Assembly: GCA_023426765.1 (NCBI GenBank)
Contig: JAEZBW010000740.1
Coordinates: 1-6,521 of the forward strand
From: Bacillota bacterium
Lineage (GTDB): Bacteria > Bacillota > Clostridia > DSM-8532
DNA: 6,521 nt
Direction of reading: 5' to 3'
In this document: positions 5,420 through 6,521 of the stretch, in pieces
Layout of the letters: every line of letters begins with the position of its first letter
Numbering within the stretch: the first letter of the stretch is position 1
The notes under the pieces: model-generated
Databases searched by the model: none
What the model saw: the letters and a program-made list of their open reading frames with translations, nothing else
Told to the model about the DNA's origin: nothing
Position numbers and translations under genes: made by a program

Positions 5420-6521
5420 ATGAGCGGATTAAAGAAATCAAGAGCCCTCGTCATACTAATCGTATTTTCCATGCTGCTTTCTCTTTTAGCGACAAACTTT
5501 GCGTATGCTGGAACCAGTCTTAGCCAGATATCCGAAACGCAATCTGATGAATTCGTCGAAATCACTCGAACCGTTAGCAAGACAAAGGTTTTATTGAATG
5601 AAGAGGTCACAGTCACTTATATCATTAAACCCAAGGATATACCGGTTGTAAGTCAACCAATCGTTAAGAAAGAAGTCATGTTGGTCATAGATGCTTCAAG
5701 CAGTATGAAAAATAACAACATTTCCGCTGGCAAAACTCGATTGAAAGGTGCACAGGAAGCCGCTAAAAGTTTCATTGATACACTTGCAGAGGTCGCCAAT
5801 AAACAACCTGGCTCTGTAAAAGTAGGGATGATTACATTTAGCAGCGAAGCTTTTGTCAAGAATTACGATGGCAAAGTATTGTCAGACAAATTTGCAAATA
5901 TTAAAACAGATATCGGTAATATTGCAACTACCCAGGGAACCAACATTGGTGACGCGCTTCGACTTGCGTATTATGCGTTGGCAAAAGGAGATCCGGATGC
6001 TGAAAAATACATAGTTCTCTTATCAGACGGAGAGACTTCATACTTTACTGGTGTTAAAGACGATAAAGGAAAATTACTCAGTAGTTCCGGCCATATGGAG
6101 TACTTTACCAGAGAGGGCACCTCATACCAAAAAGATAAAAAGACTTACACTTATTTTCCTGTTAAAGCCTTTAATGACGGGAGTTATAAAGGCGGAGATC
6201 TGTATAAGTTTGAAAAGAATGACTATTGCTATACCATGGCAGATATCATTAAAAATTACAACAATTCGAACACGAAGAAGATTAAGCCATTGATGATTGC
6301 ATATGGAAGTGACGCCGATAAAAATATCTTAATAAATACAGTAAATACAGCTGGCGGCAGCGCAAGTGATGTATACGATGCCCAATCTACTGAAGCCCTT
6401 GAAGAAGTATTTACTACTATTAAGGACGAAATTGTTAAGGACTATAGTCTTAACAACATACTCTTCGAAGAGGAGTTACCCGAAGGGTTTACTGTGACCG
6501 CAGAACTTGGCGGCCTTAACG
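5420..6521 (+). CDS. Secreted von Willebrand factor A (VWA) domain protein, probable surface adhesin (partial, 3' end missing)
   Basis: 367 residues are visible and the frame is still open at the right edge. Residues 1-30 are a Sec signal peptide (basic start, hydrophobic core, AYA before the cut). A VWA domain covers about 84-338 with a complete metal-ion-dependent adhesion site (MIDAS): D91-A-S93-S-S95 after VMLVI, T174 in GTNIGDAL, and D203 in LLSDGE. Such domains bind ligands through a divalent cation. Between D203 and the next core strand (KPLMIAYG, from 289) lie about 85 residues instead of the usual 15-25. Of these, 207-271 hold nine Tyr and five Phe. The segments flanking the VWA domain (about 47-74, with EEVTVTYIIKP; 342-361, with EEELPEGFTV) look like the two halves of a DUF11-like beta-sandwich, so the VWA domain may be inserted in it. 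Further repeats and perhaps a wall anchor may lie beyond the edge. Context with pilin-like genes and an SLH protein suggests an adhesin. The VWA call is secure; the adhesin role is inferred. Confidence 0.92.
   Translation, partial: MSGLKKSRALVILIVFSMLLSLLATNFAYAGTSLSQISETQSDEFVEITRTVSKTKVLLNEEVTVTYIIKPKDIPVVSQPIVKKEVMLVIDASSSMKNNNISAGKTRLKGAQEAAKSFIDTLAEVANKQPGSVKVGMITFSSEAFVKNYDGKVLSDKFANIKTDIGNIATTQGTNIGDALRLAYYALAKGDPDAEKYIVLLSDGETSYFTGVKDDKGKLLSSSGHMEYFTREGTSYQKDKKTYTYFPVKAFNDGSYKGGDLYKFEKNDYCYTMADIIKNYNNSNTKKIKPLMIAYGSDADKNILINTVNTAGGSASDVYDAQSTEALEEVFTTIKDEIVKDYSLNNILFEEELPEGFTVTAELGGLN

Noticed and set aside
6051..6293. An 80-residue open frame on the plus strand
   Set aside because: It is out of frame within the VWA gene, which is supported by a signal peptide and a complete metal site through this stretch.

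Overview
The window looks like a chromosomal envelope operon from a Gram-positive, probably anaerobic, bacterium (Bacillota, Clostridia-like). The reasons are strong Shine-Dalgarno sites in front of nearly every gene, an S-layer homology (SLH) wall-anchoring protein, a lipoprotein, a prepilin with a class III leader, and a moderate to low GC content. The assignment is an inference from gene content, and I cannot name a species. All genes lie on the + strand and no convincing transcription terminator is visible, so it reads as one transcription unit that enters from the left and leaves on the right.

Layout: (1) bases 1-115 are the C-terminal end of an upstream gene. (2) 112-564 encodes a small type IV prepilin-like protein. 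(3) 561-3017 encodes an unusually large 818-residue pilin-like protein: a PilX-type N-terminus, stretches that look like beta-helix rungs, a tryptophan-rich middle, and a Pro/Asp linker before a C-terminal beta region. (4) 3014-4228 encodes a lipoprotein of unknown function. (5) 4251-5363 encodes a secreted protein with three SLH repeats and an unrecognised, AT-rich C-terminal domain. (6) From 5420 to beyond the right edge is a secreted von Willebrand factor A (VWA) protein with a complete metal-binding site. Its VWA domain appears to be inserted inside a DUF11-like beta-sandwich and carries a tyrosine-rich insertion of its own.

The first three junctions are ATGA overlaps, which implies tight translational coupling. 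The SLH gene follows after 22 bases and the VWA gene after 56 bases, with a possible internal promoter in front of the latter. Together the genes suggest a surface-filament module: pilin-like subunits that could prime or cap a type IV pilus, a membrane lipoprotein and an SLH protein that could hold the structure at membrane and wall, and a metal-dependent VWA protein that could act as adhesin. This resembles the proteobacterial minor pilin plus PilY1 arrangement in a Gram-positive setting. The function is inferred from architecture and neighbourhood only. No tRNA, rRNA, CRISPR array, insertion sequence or attachment site was seen.
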